Source of the DNA: WQUF01 sp031549885
GTDB lineage: Bacteria; Bacillota; Clostridia; Clostridiales; Clostridiaceae
DNA: 17,199 nucleotides
Assembly (NCBI GenBank): GCA_031549885.1
Contig: JAVBPD010000152.1
Coordinates: 1 to 17,199, forward strand
Direction: 5' to 3'
The notes under the pieces are model-generated. The model did no database searches. It saw nothing but the letters and a program-made list of their open reading frames with translations, and was not told where the DNA came from. This document shows, piece by piece, positions 14,744 to 17,199 of the stretch (position 1 is its first letter; the number at the start of each line of letters is the position of its first letter). The translations under genes and the position numbers were made by a program.

Positions 14744-15397
14744 ATGGAGATGGAAATTGTGAATAAAAGTGAAAAAAAAAGTAAGCAAAATGTTTTAAAA
14801 AGCCTAAAATATTCTTCTTCAATAAACAGTTTTTCATTTTTATTTTTGGAAACTAAAAAGTTTGCAAAACTTTTATGTGAAGGGAAAAGCTATGAAGATA
14901 TTTTAGAACTATCTATTAATAATAATATTTTTCAGCTTGAAAATGAAAAGAGAAGAAGAAGAGTTCCACTTATAATAATTCAAAGATTAAATAATTTAAA
15001 TAATGATTTAATAAATATTTTAGCAAGCTATCATGATGATACCGCTAAACTAATAGTGTTTTTAGCGCTTATAAAAACTGATAAATTGTTATTTGAATTT
15101 ATGTGGGAAGTATATAAGGATAAATTTCTTTTAAAACAATTTAATATTGAAAGCAAAGATTTTATAATTTTTTTTGAAAATAAATCAAATCAAAGTGTTC
15201 AAATAAGCAAGTGGAGCGAAAACAATATAAAAAAAATTATATCTACATATAAGACCATATTGTGTCAAGCTAACTTATGCCAAAGAAAAAAGAAGGATCT
15301 TAAAATAATAAAACCAATATGTGATGATATTGTCTTAGCCTATATTAAAAATGATAAAAATAATAATATGTACATTGAAGCTATGCTATTATCGTAG
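14744..15397 (+). CDS. brxA: BrxA, BREX system protein (DUF1819 family)
   Basis: A 217-residue cytoplasmic protein, first gene of a BREX (bacteriophage exclusion) operon. BrxA is a small DNA-binding helical protein needed in several BREX systems. The family segment is residues 28-75: SFSFLFLETKKFAKLLCEGKSYEDILE, then NNNIFQLENEKRRRR. Next is a helical middle (NILASYHDDTAKLIVFLALI, 91-110) and the ending IKPICDDIVLAYIKND (189-204). The N-terminal 20 residues are very lysine-rich. ATG 14744 has GGGAG (14731-14735) 8 bases upstream. brxB follows after 21 bases and then brxC, the standard order for types 1 and 5, which makes the call firm. The length is close to the family norm (about 200). Confidence 0.88.
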   Translation: MEMEIVNKSEKKSKQNVLKSLKYSSSINSFSFLFLETKKFAKLLCEGKSYEDILELSINNNIFQLENEKRRRRVPLIIIQRLNNLNNDLINILASYHDDTAKLIVFLALIKTDKLLFEFMWEVYKDKFLLKQFNIESKDFIIFFENKSNQSVQISKWSENNIKKIISTYKTILCQANLCQRKKKDLKIIKPICDDIVLAYIKNDKNNNMYIEAMLLS

Positions 15398-15418
15398 AAA
15401 AGAAAGAGGTAGTCTTGA

Positions 15419-15997
15419 TTGAATTTAAATAGAAGGTTGGATTTAATAAAACCAAAAATTACAAAAGAAGAATTTCTACATGGAAGAGGACTTGCAAATG
15501 AAATAAATTTTCATATTTTTGATTATGATCCAGAAGACGAGATGGCTGTTCGTGAATATATTTTGTATTTAAAAAAAGCCATTCATGATGAATACAGCCA
15601 TATAAATATATTAGAAATTGATCTTTATAAAATCATGATAGATATACTTAAAGAAAAAAAATATTTAGACAAGGTTTTTCAGATGGAGAAAGATAAAAAA
15701 AGTATATCAATTATAAATCCTATTAAAAAAGCTATGAGATTAACTTTATCTGACGATATGATAATTAAAAAAATTATAGAAAATATAAATGAAAAAACCA
15801 GTATGATTTTTTTAACTGGCGTTGGAAAGGCATGGCCATTTATAAGATCTCATTCTATATTAAATAATTTACATAGCAAAATAGATAAAACACCACTTAT
15901 AATGTTTTTTCCAGGAATATATGAAAATGAGTTAAAGCTATTTTCTGAAATAACAGATGACAATTATTATCGTGCATTTAAACTTATTGAGAGATAG
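15419..15997 (+). CDS. brxB: BrxB, BREX system protein (DUF1788 family)
   Basis: A 192-residue cytoplasmic protein, the second BREX gene. It is required for defence in tested type 1 systems, though its biochemical role is not settled. The family signatures are all present: FDYDPEDEMAVREYI (34-48), IFLTGVGKAWPFIRSHSIL (130-148), TPLIMFFPGIY (158-168) and NYYRAFKL near the C-terminus. The length is normal. The start is TTG 15419, with AGAGG (15405-15409) 9 bases upstream; the TTG at 15415 leads quickly to a stop. It lies 21 bases after brxA and 13 bases before brxC, in one transcript. Confidence 0.9.
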   Translation: MNLNRRLDLIKPKITKEEFLHGRGLANEINFHIFDYDPEDEMAVREYILYLKKAIHDEYSHINILEIDLYKIMIDILKEKKYLDKVFQMEKDKKSISIINPIKKAMRLTLSDDMIIKKIIENINEKTSMIFLTGVGKAWPFIRSHSILNNLHSKIDKTPLIMFFPGIYENELKLFSEITDDNYYRAFKLIER

Positions 15998-16010
15998 GAG
16001 CGTTTTTAGT

Positions 16011-17199
16011 TTGAAGATAAATGATTTGTTTAAAAAGGATATAAATAGAAATATACAAGGTGTAGTTAAAATAGGTCAAGATTCTAAGGAAATAATAAAA
16101 AATGAGCTTGAAGAGTATGTTATCACAAAGGAATTAAAAAAGCATTTTGATAATTTTTTTGAAAACTATAAAAAGGCCATTAACTCTCCAACAGATAAAA
16201 TAGGAGTTTGGATATCTGGTTTTTTTGGAAGTGGTAAATCTCACTTTTTGAAAATATTGTCTTATTTATTGTCAAATGATTTATACAATGAGCAAAGGGC
16301 AGTGGATTATTTTAAAAGTAAATTAAAAGATGAGAAACTTCTTTTAAATATGGAAGATGCAAATAGTATTAGTGCAGATGTAATTTTATTTAATATAGAT
16401 GCTAAAGCTGATTCAGATTCAAAATCAAAAAAAGATGCAATTGTGAATGTATTTATGAAAGTATTTAACGAAATGCAAGGGTTTTGTGCAAGTATGCCAT
16501 GGATTGCAGAACTTGAAAGGCAGATGGTTAAAGAAGGGGTCTATGAGGATTTTAAAGAAAAATTTAAAGAAATAAGTGGGCTTTGCTGGATAGAAGGAAG
16601 AGAAAATTTTTATTTTGAAGAGGATAGCATAATTGAAGCTCTTTCTAAAACCACAAAGATGAGAGAGGAATCTGCTAAATCTTGGTTTGAAAGGGCAGAA
16701 AAGGATTACTCTTTAAACATTGAGCAATTTGCAAAAAAAGTAAATGATTATATTAAAAAGAAAGGTGATAATCATCACGTTATTTTTTTATGCGATGAAA
16801 TTGGTCAATATATAGGCAATGACAATAACTTAATGTTAAATTTGCAAACAGTTGTTGAAAATTTAGGAAATGAGTGCAATGGAAAAGCATGGGTTATAGC
16901 TACAAGTCAGCAAGATATTGATTCTGTTGCAAAAGCTATTAACAGAGATAATTTTTCAAAGATAATTGGACGATTTGATACAAAACTTTCTTTATCATCA
17001 GCAAATGTTGATGAGGTTATTAAAAAGAGGCTTCTTGAAAAGACTGATATTGCTAAGGATAAGTTAAAGCTTTTATATAATGATAAAAATGCAATAATTA
17101 AAAACCTTTTAACTTTTTCTCCTGATACACCTGAAAAGAAATTATATAAAGATGAAAATGAGTTTATAGATGTTTATCCTTTTATTCCATACCAATTTA
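16011..17199 (+). CDS. brxC: BrxC, BREX P-loop ATPase (N-terminal part, cut by window edge)
   Basis: An open frame from TTG 16011 to the right edge gives 396 complete codons of a protein that is usually about 1,200 residues. It has a Walker A motif GFFGSGKS (residues 70-77) and a Walker B strand VIFLCDEIG (D262, E263). Early family features such as DLFKKDINRNIQGVVKIGQ and ATSQQDID after the Walker B region are also seen. BrxC is the large AAA-like ATPase of BREX and is essential for phage exclusion in the systems tested. AGGAG (15996-16000), overlapping the brxB stop, lies 10 bases before the TTG. There is no frameshift in the visible part. The downstream genes that would define the BREX type are outside the window. 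Confidence 0.9.
   Translation, partial: MKINDLFKKDINRNIQGVVKIGQDSKEIIKNELEEYVITKELKKHFDNFFENYKKAINSPTDKIGVWISGFFGSGKSHFLKILSYLLSNDLYNEQRAVDYFKSKLKDEKLLLNMEDANSISADVILFNIDAKADSDSKSKKDAIVNVFMKVFNEMQGFCASMPWIAELERQMVKEGVYEDFKEKFKEISGLCWIEGRENFYFEEDSIIEALSKTTKMREESAKSWFERAEKDYSLNIEQFAKKVNDYIKKKGDNHHVIFLCDEIGQYIGNDNNLMLNLQTVVENLGNECNGKAWVIATSQQDIDSVAKAINRDNFSKIIGRFDTKLSLSSANVDEVIKKRLLEKTDIAKDKLKLLYNDKNAIIKNLLTFSPDTPEKKLYKDENEFIDVYPFIPYQF

Noticed and set aside
1..17199. CRISPR array, tRNA, rRNA, integrase or transposase genes
   Set aside because: No regularly spaced repeats, cloverleaf structures, rRNA segments or recombinase motifs were seen on either strand.

Overview
The window is strongly AT-rich, with short intergenic gaps, strong purine-rich ribosome binding sites and frequent TTG starts. 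Together with homologues typical of low-GC Gram-positives, this points to a Clostridium-type Firmicute chromosome. No rRNA, tRNA, CRISPR array or recognisable transposase is visible.

Layout from left to right. (1) 1-716, minus: a ParB-like partition/nuclease-domain protein that runs off the left edge. (2) 839-3396, plus: a GNAT acetyltransferase, a three-S1-domain RNA-binding protein with its own terminator, then a two-gene unit of a Fur-family regulator and a small acidic protein. This stretch ends in a bidirectional terminator that contains both convergent stop codons. (3) 3400-10347: a Ter-type stress/metal module built on two divergent arms. The minus arm is yceG then telA; the plus arm is a P2B-like cation ATPase then a TerD-family protein. 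The arms share the 6993-7168 region. The YceG-like protein shows three diverged internal repeats, and a structured GC-richer spacer separates it from telA. (4) 10348-10773: a 426-base gene-free stretch with several inverted repeats, including a 23-bp hairpin. (5) 10819-13373: a D-2-hydroxyacid dehydrogenase, apparently starting at a non-standard ATA (or ATT) codon, followed by a COG2509-type FAD-dependent dehydrogenase. (6) 13568-14602: a secreted protein with a carboxypeptidase-regulatory-like domain and two duplicated Ig-like modules, closed by a good terminator. (7) 14744-17199: the start of a BREX phage-defence operon, brxA-brxB-brxC, cut inside brxC by the right edge.

How the genes work together. 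The TerD, TelA, YceG and P-type ATPase set is a recognised association in Ter-dependent stress systems, thought to link metal or Ca2+ sensing at the membrane with a poorly understood cytoplasmic activity. brxA, brxB and brxC are the first genes of the phage-exclusion system. The expected methyltransferase (pglX), phosphatase-like pglZ and brxL or helicase genes should lie to the right, so the BREX type cannot be fixed here.

The known systems are BREX and Ter. Less expected are the triple-repeat YceG, the structured yceG-telA spacer, the probable ATA start codon, the shortened TerD metal loop, and the palindrome lying on the Fur-family promoter.
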